Source of the DNA: Hippopus hippopus
Taxonomy: Eukaryota > Mollusca > Bivalvia > Cardiida > Cardiidae
NCBI GenBank assembly: GCA_946811185.2
Contig: OX328096.1
Location: 23,997,881-24,061,880, forward strand
Reading direction: 5' to 3'
Length of the DNA stretch: 64,000 bases
Shown: positions 1 through 10,919 of the stretch, in pieces
Numbering within the stretch: position 1 is the first letter of the stretch
Layout: each line of letters starts with the position of its first letter
Translations under genes and position numbers: made by a program
The notes under the pieces: generated by a model
The model's database searches: none
The model's input: only the letters and a program-made list of their open reading frames with translations
Told to the model about the DNA's origin: nothing

Positions 1-74
1 CATCTATAGTTGCTTATTAGGGGTTGAGGTTTAATCCTTTTGGTGCCATAGGAAAAAAAAATATTGTTGTTTTT

Positions 75-487
75 GTGGTATTTGTCGAAGACAATACCAC
101 TATGAGTTCAATATTGAATTTTGAAGACCATGTATCGTATTTTGTGCAAAGCCGAAGGAAATAAACCCAATTAAACTCAATTTTTCTCAGACAAATGAGT
201 TTTTCGGTAGCACTCAGATATGTAATTGGAAATGGCATGTTAAAATACACTAGGTGAGGCCATCGATCGTGGAAATACTAATTTTTGATTGAAAATAGCT
301 TCACTCGCTCATAGCCTTCTATTGGCGCAATGATATATACAAAATTTGTCTACTGATCGCTTGGTCCTGGGCTTTTTCGTTCCAAAACCAGTTCGTTCCA
401 TGGCTTGTTCGTCCCATGATTGCGCGCTACTCCATTTGATTGGGCATGAATATTTATAGATCGAAATAATTGATTGTAATGTTGGGA
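75..487 (+). repeat. Diverged direct repeat, copy 1 (partner 2133-2546)
   Basis: About 400 bp beginning TTTGTCGAAGACAAT and ending near TTGATTGTAAT recurs at 2133-2546 in the same orientation with moderate divergence. Both copies contain the run GGCTTGTTCGTCC. No coding potential is evident. It could be a dispersed repeat or an internal duplication. Confidence 0.8.
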
Positions 488-1764
488 ATTAAATGTTAAC
501 AGCCAAAGATATTTCAAAATCATAGTTTTCAGGTACAAACTTAATTTTATTCGATATATTCACATGGTTTCTCTCTCTATCCATCATGCATCCTACTGTC
601 AAGGGACGTTACTCCTGACTCCTCCTAATGATCAAAGGGAGACCACCAATACACAAATAATCCTAACTTTGTCATGAGTACTCTCCCTTCAACCAAAAAG
701 GTATTCATTTGCTTAGTAGGTTGATTTTCAAGCCAATATTAAATACTATTTCTCTTTTTCGTTCAAATTATTAATTCCACACAATGGCTTCCTTGACAAA
801 TACCACTTCAGCGTTCTCAACGCTTTGATTTATTATTATTACTTTTGGATCTGCAATGTCTGCTTGTTTAGTCAAACCTACAAGAAAAAAAAATCCCATA
901 GTTTTAGTGGAATTTACAGCCGTCGAAAGAGACTGAGTTTATATCATCTTCGCAAGTTGATGACCATTACGTTGCTCTATTCACCCTTGCCTGATCAAGT
1001 CGAAATTGTTATCCCCGAGATATGCCGCCTTCTTTATCGCCTCAAGAATTACATCATCGAAAACCAATCAAACTTCTAGTAATATAATCCTTCGGCAATC
1101 CACACACGTATTCTGGCAGTCCATCATCTAGTGTTGGCATGTATCCTAAACCTTCACTCAACTGATTTGTTATGTGTGTAAATGTTGAAGTAAACGTTGT
1201 TCTTCTATATTTTGTAATGATATCCAGCATGTCCGACTATCTTCTACTGCGGTCGCCATTTTCATTTACGTTTCACCAGTGCAGTGCGCTGTTTGATTGG
1301 TGCTTTTTAAAACAGAGCGCAATCAATACTACGCTCATCTCGGGAATTGCAAACTGCGATACGATCAGCATAGGGCAACGCTGTGATCGTCACCCTTTGC
1401 TAGCAAAAATGACTTGGCGCCGAAAGAGTTGATAATGCCCAACTGAAGCCAGGTCCCCGCTCACAATATGCTTTCTGAACAAGTCATCTGCTGTAGAGAC
1501 ACGAAAAAAGCCCCTAAATTTGGTTAAACTTTTAACCTTTTAAAAAGAATTTGTAGCAGACCACATCGAATACATTCTTGTAAAGTACAGATTGTCATAA
1601 AAAAATGTTGGCTCAATACAGGAATATATCAGCATACTCAGTGAAAAAAAAAGGGAAACATTTCTGCTCTTTCTATAATGTTTCCAGAAGTAATTTGCTG
1701 TAAACATGCAAAGGTCGTCAGCCAGAAACGATTAGCTGAAGGCGAGTTTTTTGGTCCGGGCTAA

Positions 1765-1990
1765 ATTAAATCTTTTCCAAACGACAAAATTTCAGACTTG
1801 TCAGGAAGTCGGGAGCATTTGCAGAAAACAAATTATATACAACTCGAATAATGGAACTTGTCTTTCAAAGGATAGAAAACATTGCGGAAAAGGGAGAAAA
1901 TGATTGTTTCCAGCATTTACTCTTTTTCCAACAATGTTTTCAAGAGCCTCCTTCCCAAGGGTCGCAAAATCATCGAATTGTTTGGTAACC
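1765..1990 (-). repeat. MITE family A copy
   Basis: Reverse-oriented copy. It has the AAACGACAAAATTTCAGACTTG arm, the core AAACATTGCGGAAAAGGG, the mirror arm CCAACAATGTTTTC, and ends GTTTGGTAACC. It lies inside the segmental duplication and is orthologous to the copy at 21469-21682, so it inserted before the duplication. Confidence 0.8.
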
Positions 1991-2132
1991 ACGCAGACTT
2001 CGTCAAAATATCGAATTTCTATCCATATAGCATGCGAATCGTATTGATCATTGATTATGCATCAACTATTAATAATATCATATCCCCTATGAACTTTGTG
2101 TTAGCTTACATTGTTTTTAACACATTTTAAAT

Positions 2133-2546
2133 TTGTCGAAGACAATGTCACTTTGAGTTCAATGGGGCATTTTGAATATCGTGTATCGCAGTTTGAGCAA
2201 AACCGAAGGAACTAAACCCAATTAAACTCAAGTCTTCTCAGATAAATAAGTTTTTAGATAGCACTCAGATATATGATCGAAAATGGCGTATTAAATAACC
2301 TTGATTAGGCATCGATCATGGAAATACTTCTTTATTTTTGAAAATAGCATTACCCACTCATATTCTTCTATTGGCGCAGTGATACACCCAACCTTTGTCT
2401 TGTTGGTTCCAGGTTTGTTCATCTCAAAGCCAGTTCGTCCCTGGGCTTGTTCGTCCGGGTTTGTTCGTCCCACATGATTTCACGCTCCTCTATTGGATTG
2501 TGCATGAATATTTACAGATTGAAATACTTCATTGTAACTTACAATC
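2133..2546 (+). repeat. Diverged direct repeat, copy 2
   Basis: Second copy of the 75-487 unit. Shared landmarks include GTCGAAGACAAT, TAGCACTCAGATAT, CATCGATC and CTTCTATTGGCGCA. It is longer near 2430-2470, where the GTTCGTCC motif is repeated. Confidence 0.8.
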
Positions 2547-3300
2547 AATCGGCTTGCAATATTTGCAGTAGTTTATTTAAAGTTGTTAGCTGCAGCATGC
2601 ACGTCAAAAGTCATCTGTATGAGCTAAACGTTTGTAGAAAAGTGTTTATTTGCTCTAGGCTTATTAGTCTCTTTAAATCTGTATCTCCCGAAGCAGTCTA
2701 CACAGGAATAATGTCACACTACTATCAGTATTATAAAACATCACTAGGCCTACGTAACAAGAGTATACCTTTATGAAAAACTACCGCAGTTGTCATGATT
2801 TGTTTTAACTGACGGCTGAAGAATCTTTCACTCTTTTCTTGTGTACACAAAAATCAATATTCTGATTATGTCTCTTGTTGAAATATGGTAAGTACTTTTA
2901 ATTTTGGTGGAAATACCACAATATACTTATTTGTTATGCTAAAATAAAATTTCAGTTTGTAAAAGTGTTTTCATAATTTGTCTTTTTACTCATTGAAGCC
3001 ACAATTCCTACTAACGTACACGTGGGTGTTTTGATACATTACATTATCTTTTATTTCATCTGTAGTATCTTGATACAAGAGTCTTCATTTAGAAATTGTA
3101 TGCAAAAATTTGAATTAGCAGCAAACAATGGTATTCTTTGAAAATAATTTTTCTCGTGTAAAGTTATCATATTTCTAGCATATTTGGAGCTTTAAATAGG
3201 CTTGATTGTTCCACGTACTTATTTCAGGTAGCCATTTTCCGCTTGCAACTTTTTCAGAAGCAGAGTTATCTTGTTTACGCATTGCCTATTAGTATTTATC
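2547..3300. other. Unassigned A+T-rich stretch
   Basis: No supported gene or recognised repeat. There is a 109-codon open frame at 2447-2776, but it runs through the direct repeat, shows no domain and has no splice context. Confidence 0.5.
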
Positions 3301-3309
3301 CGGCATAGA

Positions 3310-3372
3310 ATAGTAATGCGTCATGGCAGGTAGGTCTAATCTTCGAAGAATATGACATGCGCAGACAACGAC
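3310..3372 (+). repeat. Short dispersed repeat, inverted relative to 52178-52242
   Basis: The stretch with TGCGTCATGGCAGGTAGG and TCTTCGAAGAATATGACATG reappears as its reverse complement at 52178-52242. This identifies it as part of an unclassified dispersed element. Confidence 0.65.
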
Positions 3373-3802
3373 CGATAAATACAATAAACTGGCAACCTCT
3401 TATCGATCTTCATATCAACAACAGGTAACACCCGATGCTACAAGATATTTGTCTGGTTCGAGACTTCATGAAATAACGCTAGACCTGAAAATTTAAATTA
3501 TGACATGATTTATGCACAAAGATAGTCCTTATGACAAAAAAAAAAGATAGTTCTGTAGCGAGTTCGATCAATTGACCCTGGTCAGAATAATCTTTATCTG
3601 TTATGAAGATTTTAGCCAAAGGTAAATTAAATCAATTATTCTAAAAGAGAAAGAAAGTTTTCCCAATTCTGTATTGCGCTGTCTGAATGGAGCATATGGC
3701 AAGACTGAAAACCAATACCTTTCATCAATAAATAGGGCGTTGCCTGTTGTCTATCGGACGGTTACGGGAGACACAAGGCAGCAACGGTTATAAATAAATT
3801 TG

Positions 3803-4052
3803 ATACATGCTCCGGCATAAGGGGGCTTAATGCAACTCCGTGATGCATTATACCAAGAAGGTCATCACATAATTATGGATTCATAAAATCAATTTTGTCC
3901 AACAACCTGCTGAATACTAAGGTAGAATGGTCCTTTGACATGCAGAAAATTGATTTACAGCAAAAAGTTTCGAGACATGTTAGCCTACGCTGACTGCGCA
4001 GGCTGACCTGAGTCGATGCTTTTTGCAGATGGGTGTGCGTAGTCTGTTAGTC
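3803..4052 (-). repeat. Family D hairpin repeat copy
   Basis: Starts near ACATGCTCCGGCATAAGGGG and contains TTAATGCA..CTCCGTGATGCATTATACCA, AATCAATTTTGTCCAACAAC and the hairpin-type module GCCTACGCTGACTGCGCAGGC. It resembles the complete copy at 29361-29628. Confidence 0.7.
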
Positions 4053-4059
4053 TTGCTTA

Positions 4060-4870
4060 GTCAGAGGTCTTTTTGAATTCATTGGATATACTAAGTGTAT
4101 GATTCTTGCCGATAAACATATTTCTAGCCCTAAGACAGGGGTTGCTGTGGGTGTGTCAACACTGTAGATCTAGTTTTCTTTTGTCACTCTATCATTACTT
4201 TTCCTAGGCTGTTTTGGCTGTTGTCCAGTTTGTCGCTGCTCTGACCTGTTATACCTCGTCTTTTCCATTGCCTGTACTGCTGCCTGCCTTTCCATGTTTT
4301 TGGTTTGTTGTGCAATCAGCTCGTATGTTCCTGCTATGTCCAAACATTTTTCTAGTGTCAAGTCCGAACATTCACTGATCAGCTTCTCTTTGACAGTGCT
4401 TGTCAGAATATTATATTGTTTCTAATTATCCCGTCTTGTATGTAGATCGGATATTTGAAGTCTTTAATAAAGAGTTTCAACTGTCACATATTCATCAAAC
4501 GTTTCCGTATTGCCTTGAGTCAGTAATTTAAACAGGAATCACTTACACACTACGTTTTGGGCTTACAGTAGGCCTCAAAATTATGAAAGTAAGTGTAAGG
4601 CTGTTTTTGTCTTCTGCATATACGCCCCATGATGAGAAGAACCACCTTAGCACAATTGGCTTCTTCTGACTTCTTTTCTAGAGGTCCGCAAATCATAAGT
4701 TCTTTATGCCCTTTAAATCTTCAAAGGTATATGCCAAGTCTCGTGCATCCCAGTCCATCCTCGGACTTCCTCCTGTGTTTGAATTAAGAATTCTAATTCT
4801 AATGACACGTAAATTCGGCTCTGTAAAAAGTGCAACGAAAGCGTGGTAAAATAGACGTCAAACCATATGA
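4060..4870 (-). pseudogene. Ty3/gypsy-type gag-pro remnant, copy 1
   Basis: On the minus strand the frame at 4361-4170 reads TLEKCLDIAGTYELIAQQ and continues into a Lys/Arg/Gln-rich tail. This matches the end of the Gag core in Ty3/gypsy elements, where a DLTLEKALEIxRxxE-like helix is followed by a basic region. Just downstream (about 4155-4080) is a short piece that in copy 2 reads as the ILGLEACL motif of the retroviral aspartic protease. The zinc knuckles and the catalytic part of the protease appear to be missing between them. Upstream (4440-4830) are diverged Gag-core fragments. Stops and frame breaks make it non-functional. Confidence 0.7.
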
Positions 4871-4881
4871 ACTGACCATTC

Positions 4882-5645
4882 AGAGGTCTTTCTGAATTCG
4901 TTGCATATACTAACTGTATAAGTCTTGCCGATAAACATGCTTCTAAACCCAAGATAGGGGTTGCTGTGGGTGTGTCAACAATGTAATTTTTTTCTGTCAC
5001 ACTGTTTATTTCTTTTCCTGGGCTAATTTGGCTGTTGTTCCGTTTATTGCTGCTCTGACCTATTATACCTCGTCTTTTCCATTGCATGTACTGCTGCCTG
5101 CCTTTCCATGTTTTTTATTTGTTGTGCACTCAGCTCGTATGTTCCTGCTATGTCCAATCATTTTTCTAGTGTCAAGTCCGAATATTCACTGATCAGCTTC
5201 TCTCTGACAGTGCTTGACTGAATATTATATTGTTTCTAATTAACCCGTCTTGTATGTAGATGGGATAATTGCAGTCTTTTATAAAGAGTTTCAACTGTCA
5301 AAAATTGATCAAACGTTTCCGTATTGCTTTGAGTCAGTAATTTAAACGGGAATCTTTTGTACACTACGTATGTGTTGGGCTTACAGTAAGCCTCAAATAC
5401 GTGGAAGTAAGCGTGCGGCTGTTTTTGTTTTCTGCATATACTCCCCATCATGAGATCTCCCTTCCTTTCTCCCCAGTCCAAAGCATCAAATAATTACAGT
5501 TGGCTTCTTCTGACTTCTTTTCTAGAGGTCCGCAAAACATGAGTTCTACATACTCTTTAAATCTTTTAAAGGTATGTGCCAAGTCTCAAGCATCTCAGTT
5601 CATCCTCGGACTTCCTCTTGTGTTTGAATTCATCTTTTTTACAAT
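4882..5645 (-). pseudogene. Ty3/gypsy-type gag-pro remnant, copy 2
   Basis: Tandem same-orientation copy of 4060-4870. The minus-strand frame at 5087-4713 carries DTPTATPILGLEACLSARLI, which matches the C-terminal part of a retroviral aspartic protease (the GL..C..LGLI region). The frame at 5481-5236 carries FEAYCKPNTYVVYKRFPF and ETFDQFLTVETL, matching the Gag-core pattern YCxPxxNxxYERxxF ... GETxDxFVT. Frames are broken. No LTRs were found. A third partial copy is at 6600-6965. Confidence 0.75.
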
Positions 5646-6160
5646 GAAATTAGTCAGTTAGAAATTAGATGTAAGTGGTTACACTGGTAAGTCCTCTAAT
5701 TAAGATTCCTCTTTCAGTATTCGTGATAAAGTGATAATGCTTTGCCCTAGTTCACTTTTTACACCATGTTATGGTTTCTGGGATGATAAATAACACGAGA
5801 TGAATATTCTAAGAAGAGGTATTTACTATAAAATACGAAGGATAGACAAGTGTTATAAGATACCAGAAACAGACTGATGTTATAGATCAGAGAGAGCTGG
5901 TGTATTCATCAAACAGGGGTCAAGAATAGCAACTCGATATAATACAAGATCTAAAATTTATCACGGGTTATTTCCCATACTGTAACATAAGGCACATATT
6001 GGGAATAAGAGAATATATTATTGACCAGCATTTTTTCTCTTTCCAACAATGTTTTCAAACAGTGGGGTCATTAAAAAAAATCCCCAACAATGTTTTCCAT
6101 TTCTAGCCAAAAACAAGTGTATTCCTTACCTTCAGGTGTTTCAACTAAGGATCTTATAAA
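5646..6160 (+). repeat. Tandemly duplicated flank of the gag remnants, copy 1
   Basis: Landmarks GATAAAGTGATAATGC, GATGATAAATAACACGAG, TAAGATACCAGA, GAGAGCTGGTGTATTC, TTATTTCCCATACTGTAAC and CTTACCTTCAGGTGTTTCAAC recur in order at 6970-7840. The block also carries a scrap of family A (CCAACAATGTTTTC) near 6040-6100. Confidence 0.75.
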
Positions 6161-6599
6161 ATGAGAAAGTTTTCGCACGAAGACGTAGACGACGACACCG
6201 CCAGGGCTATGACAATACCTCGACATTTTCTTAGGAAACAGCCGAGCGAACAAAGATAAGTCCAACAGTCGATGCTCATGAGGTGTCAATTTTTAGCCAT
6301 GATTCATTAATATTCAAGTTGAAAACAAATAAATGAATCAGAAATACCAAAACGTTGTTTGCATAAAAAAAATGTTATACATTTCTCTTTTTTTATTGAA
6401 CAGGTCCAAACTTTTCGACATAATGGTTTAGTCAGTATTGGTGGTGGCCGGTGTGTAAGTCGGATATCGACCTCGAACATCGGCCTTTCCGTATAAGAAA
6501 CACCTAGGCACGTGCCTCACAAAACACCTCGAGCGTCTTTGCGCTCTCGGTATTAAGTGAAGCTCGTGCCCAGGTCTTTCTTATACGGAAAGACCTCGT

Positions 6600-6768
6600 A
6601 CTCGGTCGATATCCTTTACTTGCAATAGGCCTCAAAATCGTGAAAGTAAGTGTGCGGCTGTTTTTTGTCTTCTGCATATACGCCCCATGATTAGAAAATC
6701 TCTCTTCCTCTCTCGCCAAAGAGGTCCGCAAACCATGAGTGTTATATATATATATATATGTGTGTGTG

Positions 6769-6811
<43 letters not shown>

Positions 6812-6965
6812 CTTTAAATCTTTAAAGGTATATATACTAAGTCTCAAGAATCCCAGTCCATCCTTGGATTTACCCTTGTGTTTGAATCCATGTTTTTTAC
6901 GATGAATTTAGTCCACTAATTAAGTAGTTACACTGGGAAGTCCTCTAATTAAGATTCCTCTTTTA
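6600..6965 (-). pseudogene. Gag remnant, third partial copy, with a microsatellite insertion
   Basis: Matches about 4560-4760 and 5380-5640 through GCCTCAAAATCGTGAAAGTA and CCCAGTCCATCCTTGG. It is split by a TA/TG microsatellite at 6744-6805. Only short frames remain. Confidence 0.7.
6744..6805 (+). repeat. (TA)n/(TG)n microsatellite
   Basis: TATATATATATATATGTGTG runs into a long GT tract within the third gag remnant. Confidence 0.95.
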
Positions 6966-6969
6966 GTGT

Positions 6970-7345
6970 TCGTGATAAAGTGATAATGCATCTGACTAAG
7001 TCTTTGCCCTAGTTTACTTCTGACACCATTTTATGGTTTTTTGATGATAAATAACACGAGATGAATATTTTAAAAAGAATTTTTTTACTATAAGATACGA
7101 GTGACACACTAATGTTTTTTTTTCATTTGAAAGTTTTATTTGCCACGTCAACTGGTATGATAGGAGTCGTGACCACCTCCGATCATATCTTACGATTCAG
7201 TGTCAGTATTAATGGTTCGTATCACTTAATAATGTTTTAATATTTATATACAGAAAGATATGTCTCACATCACTAACAATGTTGTATTTTTCACATAACT
7301 GTTCCATCACCTAAATGTGGCTTTATTGAGAGTGAAAGAGAGAGA

Positions 7346-7376
<31 letters not shown>

Positions 7377-7860
7377 TGGGTGTGTGGGTGTGTGAAAAAC
7401 GAGCAAAGAAGGACATCAAAATTGAAAGGATATGTTAGTGTGTGGATGTGTGGATATGGGATGAAGAAAAGGGAATCTTGGTAAAAAAAATAAATAAATG
7501 TTAACGTTTGTACGATATATCAAAATATTATAAGATACCAGAGACAGACTAATGTTATAGATCAGAGAGGGCTGGTGTATTCGTCATACAGGGTCAAGAA
7601 CAGTAACTCGATATAATTCAAGATCTAAATCTATCATGAGTTATTTCCCATACTGTAACAAAAGGCACATATTGGGACGGGGAGGTTTTAGTATTGACCA
7701 GCTTTTTCTGTCTTTTCAACAATGTTTTCAAACACTGGGGGGAGTCATTAAAAAAAAAAAATCCCCAACAATGTTTTCTATTCTTAGCTAAAAACAGGTG
7801 TATCCCTTACCTTCAGGTGTTTCAACTAGGGATCTTTTGTAACAAAAATATTATTAGTTC
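6970..7860 (+). repeat. Tandemly duplicated flank, copy 2
   Basis: Second copy of 5646-6160, expanded by an insertion at about 7100-7530 that includes a (TG)n tract. It again carries CCAACAATGTTTTC scraps of family A (7720-7785). Confidence 0.75.
7347..7396 (+). repeat. (TG)n microsatellite
   Basis: A GTGTGTG run with interspersed GGGTGTG units, followed by degenerate GTGTGGATG repeats to about 7460. Confidence 0.95.
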
Positions 7861-7940
7861 AAAATGTACAGAAATGGACTTAAAGTCCTTAGATAGTTAA
7901 CATGTCTCCCAACATTCAAGTTAGTTAAACACCAACAACT

Positions 7941-8671
7941 TCAGGCGAGTACCAGTAGAGCTAACCACAGTGAAAATGTTCCAAAATAAGATGCAGTTTT
8001 CCACTTAAAACAATTTGCAGAATTTTCCTGTAAGGCCATGATAGGAACTGCAGTTGTGGGTGCTCCGGCTGCGGTTGGGGAAGCAGCTGTTGCAGAACTC
8101 GTCGTCGGGGAAGCAGCTGTTGATGCTGAACTGGTCGTCGTGGGAGTAGTTGTTGTAGTTGAACTCGTCGTCGAGGGAGTAGTTGTTGTGGCTGAACTCG
8201 TCGTCGAGGGAGTGGCCGTTGTGGCTGAACTCGTCGTCGAGGGAGTAGTCGTTGTGGCTGAGCTCGTCGTGGAGGGAGTAGTCGTTGATGCTGAACTCGT
8301 CGTCGAGGGAGTAGTCGCTGTGGGTGAACTCGTCGTCGAGGGAGTAGTCGTGGCTGAACTCGTCGTGGAGGGAGTAGTCGTTGTGGCTGAACTCGTCGTC
8401 GAGGGAGTAGTCGTTGTGGTTGAGCTCGTCGTCGAGGGAGTAGCTGTTGTAGTTGAACTCGTCGTCGAGGGAGTAGCCGTTGTAGTTGAACTCGTCGTCG
8501 AGGGAGTATTTGTTGTTGTTGAACTCGTCGTCATAGAAGTAGTTGTTTCAGTTGAGCTTGTCGTCACGGAAGTAGTTGCAGCAGTTGAACTTGTCGTAAT
8601 GGAAGTAGTTATTGCAGTTGAACTCGTCGTCTGGGAAGTACTTGATGTAGTTGAACTCGTCTCAGTTATTA
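7941..8671 (-). CDS. Terminal exon of a mucin-like, probably membrane-anchored Thr/Ser-rich protein
   Basis: The minus-strand frame is open from a good 3' splice acceptor (TTTGCTTTCTTATTGTAG, exon starting at 8671 with a split codon) to a stop at 7941. It encodes about 240 residues, nearly all built from an imperfect 10-12-residue repeat of the type TTSSATTTTPS. Such repeats are classic heavily O-glycosylated mucin domains. The protein ends in a hydrophobic stretch (FGTFSLWLALLVLA) right at the C-terminus after a short Cys/Lys-containing linker. This fits a GPI-anchor signal or a tail anchor. No in-frame ATG begins it well, so earlier exons with the signal peptide and any N-terminal domain must lie upstream (above 8671) and were not identified. 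The repeat is a DNA minisatellite and will vary in copy number. The opposite-strand frame (8038-8739) is a shadow. Confidence 0.6.
8038..8660 (+). repeat. Coding minisatellite (GAACTCGTCGTCGAGGGAGTA-type unit)
   Basis: About 20 imperfect tandem units, mostly 30-36 bp, each containing GAACTCGTCGT (+ strand). They encode the Ser/Thr repeats of the mucin-like exon on the minus strand. All length changes are multiples of three, which supports selection on the reading frame. Confidence 0.9.
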
Positions 8672-8699
8672 CTACAATAAGAAAGCAAACTTTAAGTAA

Positions 8700-9096
8700 A
8701 AGAAGGCGGCACCCTTACACAGCCCATAGCCTAAATTAGTTTACCTACACCGTCGGCTACATAGGGATTCTTAAATGAAACAGAAAAGTCTGTGTTTTTT
8801 TTTTTTATAGGGAAAGTGTTTTTATGTCTTAAACCTCAAATTTTCATCATTTGGCTGTAAAATCTTGAATACGAGCTCGGACATGCAAACTAAATGCGTT
8901 TGTGTCAGCGAGTCTTAACTTCGCAAGTTTCAATTGTATACATGTAATTTCTACATGTAGAAGAGGTGCGGAGATCAGGAGAAATATTCTTGACGAGCGA
9001 TTTCTTCTCATCGCACAATCGTTCAAAGTTGACATTGTGGAACTGTTTCAAAGTATTGTGTACCTTTCGTGATATCTATCGTGATAATTTCTAAGC
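8700..9096. other. Unassigned stretch upstream of the mucin-like exon
   Basis: Presumably intronic for the minus-strand mucin-like gene. No exon could be identified with confidence. The 62-codon frame at 8847-9035 shows no recognisable domain. Confidence 0.4.
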
Positions 9097-9292
9097 TTAA
9101 CTGTTCACCACACAATTCCGAGTTTTAATGACCCAGAAGAAATCGCTGATGAAAAACAGCATTTTCTCCTATTCCCACAAAGTTTTCTACACTTGCTCTG
9201 ACAATTACCATCATATTAGCTAAATTTAATATGTCGTCTGCAAATGCATTCAATTTGGACCAGACTAAAATTATGTCGCCTGTTAAGGCGAT
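9097..9292 (+). repeat. MITE family A copy
   Basis: TTAACTGTTCACCACACAAT at the left, AACAGCATTTTCTCC core (left half of the palindrome deleted), and GTCGTCTGCAAATGCATTCA at the right. Confidence 0.8.
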
Positions 9293-9763
9293 AAGAGAGG
9301 TGACGAGATGAAAGGAGATAGTGCTGATGCACAGCAACTTCTCCATTTCAAATCAATAATCTTTGGTTGGGTTAATTTATTTTATTCAATTTCCCCAAAA
9401 AATATGCCCGCACAAGTAATTCGTATAGTAAAATGTTGAAATTAAAATCATAATGATGATACAATAAAATAATTTAATCGTTCATGTTCAGGTGTTCTAT
9501 CATACCTTGTAGATAAAAAAAGATCCACAGCGTGAAAAATATCCATGTACCCATTACGTTCATAATTTGAGATTTAATTTTCTGTCTCCAAACTTTAAGT
9601 TTAATTGATGAGCCTAGCCTTCGGTATCTTACCAAAACTAGAATGGTAACTGAGTTATAAACCAATCATGCTTCGATACAGACATGCTGAATCATGTGCA
9701 CAATCAATTTAAACATGTACATTTGTTTGAAGCCCTTCCTTGACTTCTTTAAGCCTTGGATGA

Positions 9764-9962
9764 TTAACCCTTTACAAAAAAAAACAATGTGTTTTAATGA
9801 CCAAGTGAAAGATTGCTTTTGTCGGAACTTTGTCGAAATAACAGAAAATGCTGGTTACCAGTATTTCTCCCTTTTCAACAATGTTTTCTACCTTTTCAAA
9901 AACAAATCCATTCATTAAGTCATGTTTAATGTATTGTCAGCACCTGCTTTGAATTTGGTCAT
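9764..9962 (+). repeat. MITE family A copy
   Basis: TTAACCCTTTACAAA left end, core AGAAAATGCTGGTTACCAG, CAACAATGTTTTCTACC arm. The right end is lost after GCTTTGAATTTGG. Confidence 0.8.
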
Positions 9963-10673
9963 TCTACTACCCTGTGTTTTATTTGCTTATGGCTGTGTCC
10001 CCTGATCATTGGATAATTACTACTACGAGTAGCATCTCAACCAGAGTATTCTACCATTGGAAATCAAAGTGCTGTCAGCACTGTAATCGGTCGACACTGA
10101 ATAACTACAGTGGTTTGAAATCACAAATCAAATGGCAGTTGTTTGAACTATGTATAGGATAGACATTTTATAACCGAGTCACGTAGGAACTCTCCGTCCA
10201 TTACAAATTAGTAGTTTAACAGAATGCTAAAGACATAAGTCTGCCAGTCGACAGCAATAAAACGTAGAATGTAAGTGACTATTCTGACCAGTAATACCGA
10301 TTTTCAAGTTTTAGATATCACTCATCATGAATAACAGTACCTACCAACCTTTTATAAAAGATTAAGAAAATATAAATACATGTATTCTTTTCTGTAACTT
10401 TGGCAACTTTTGAAACTATACTGTAACATTTTTTCAGATATTATCAATAATATCCATATTGAATGATGGATATGATGATTAAGTCGTATAGAACGTGCCT
10501 GTATTTTGACTATCAAAGTGATTACTTTTGGCTGCTCGCGTTTATCTTGACAAATTGTCCTACCGTACGTTTTTCGGCTGGCTAAATTGTCCTTGGCAAG
10601 ATTGTTCTGTCCAAAACATCGGCTGGCCAATTTCTCCCACATTACTTTCAAAGCATGTAGTATCTACCAAACC
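9963..10673. other. Unassigned stretch
   Basis: No supported gene. Bases 10540-10630 contain reiterated GGCTGGC/TTGTCC words resembling the GTTCGTCC motifs at 390-420 and 2420-2470. This is probably a degraded dispersed repeat. Confidence 0.4.
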
Positions 10674-10898
10674 CTCAACCCTTTACCAAATGATGTAATT
10701 TTAGACTTGTCCAAAACGAAAGCATTTGCACATGACGAATAAAATGTAGACCAAATTAATGATAATTTGAATCGTTGAAATGGTAAAAAAAAAACATTGT
10801 GAGAAAAGGAGAAAACGACGGTTATTTGCATTTTTCCACAATGTTTTTAACAGCCTTTTTCCTCGGGGTCATCAGAAACGGGAAAGTTTGGTTAAAAC
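10674..10898 (-). repeat. MITE family A copy
   Basis: Reverse copy. AACCCTTTACCAAATGAT, TTTTAGACTTGTCCAAAACG, AACATTGTGAGAAAAGGAGA and CCACAATGTTTTTAACAG are all present. Confidence 0.8.
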
Positions 10899-10919
10899 AC
10901 TCAGTTATGGCCTTTTATC

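Larger units (their letters stand above)
1..3900 (+). repeat. Left copy of a segmental duplication (partner about 20042-22500)
   Basis: Blocks of this stretch reappear in the same order and orientation about 19-20 kb downstream. Bases 1-45 match 20042-20085, 850-1760 match about 20125-20960, 1765-2130 match about 21470-21825, and 3380-3900 match about 21950-22460. The copies differ by many substitutions and by insertions or deletions, so the duplication is old. The left copy has extra material at 60-830 and 2130-3370. Confidence 0.8.

Noticed and set aside
8038..8739. 233-codon + strand frame rich in VVELVVEGVV
   Set aside because: It is the antisense shadow of the Ser/Thr repeat exon. It has no start context, and the composition is explained by the minisatellite.
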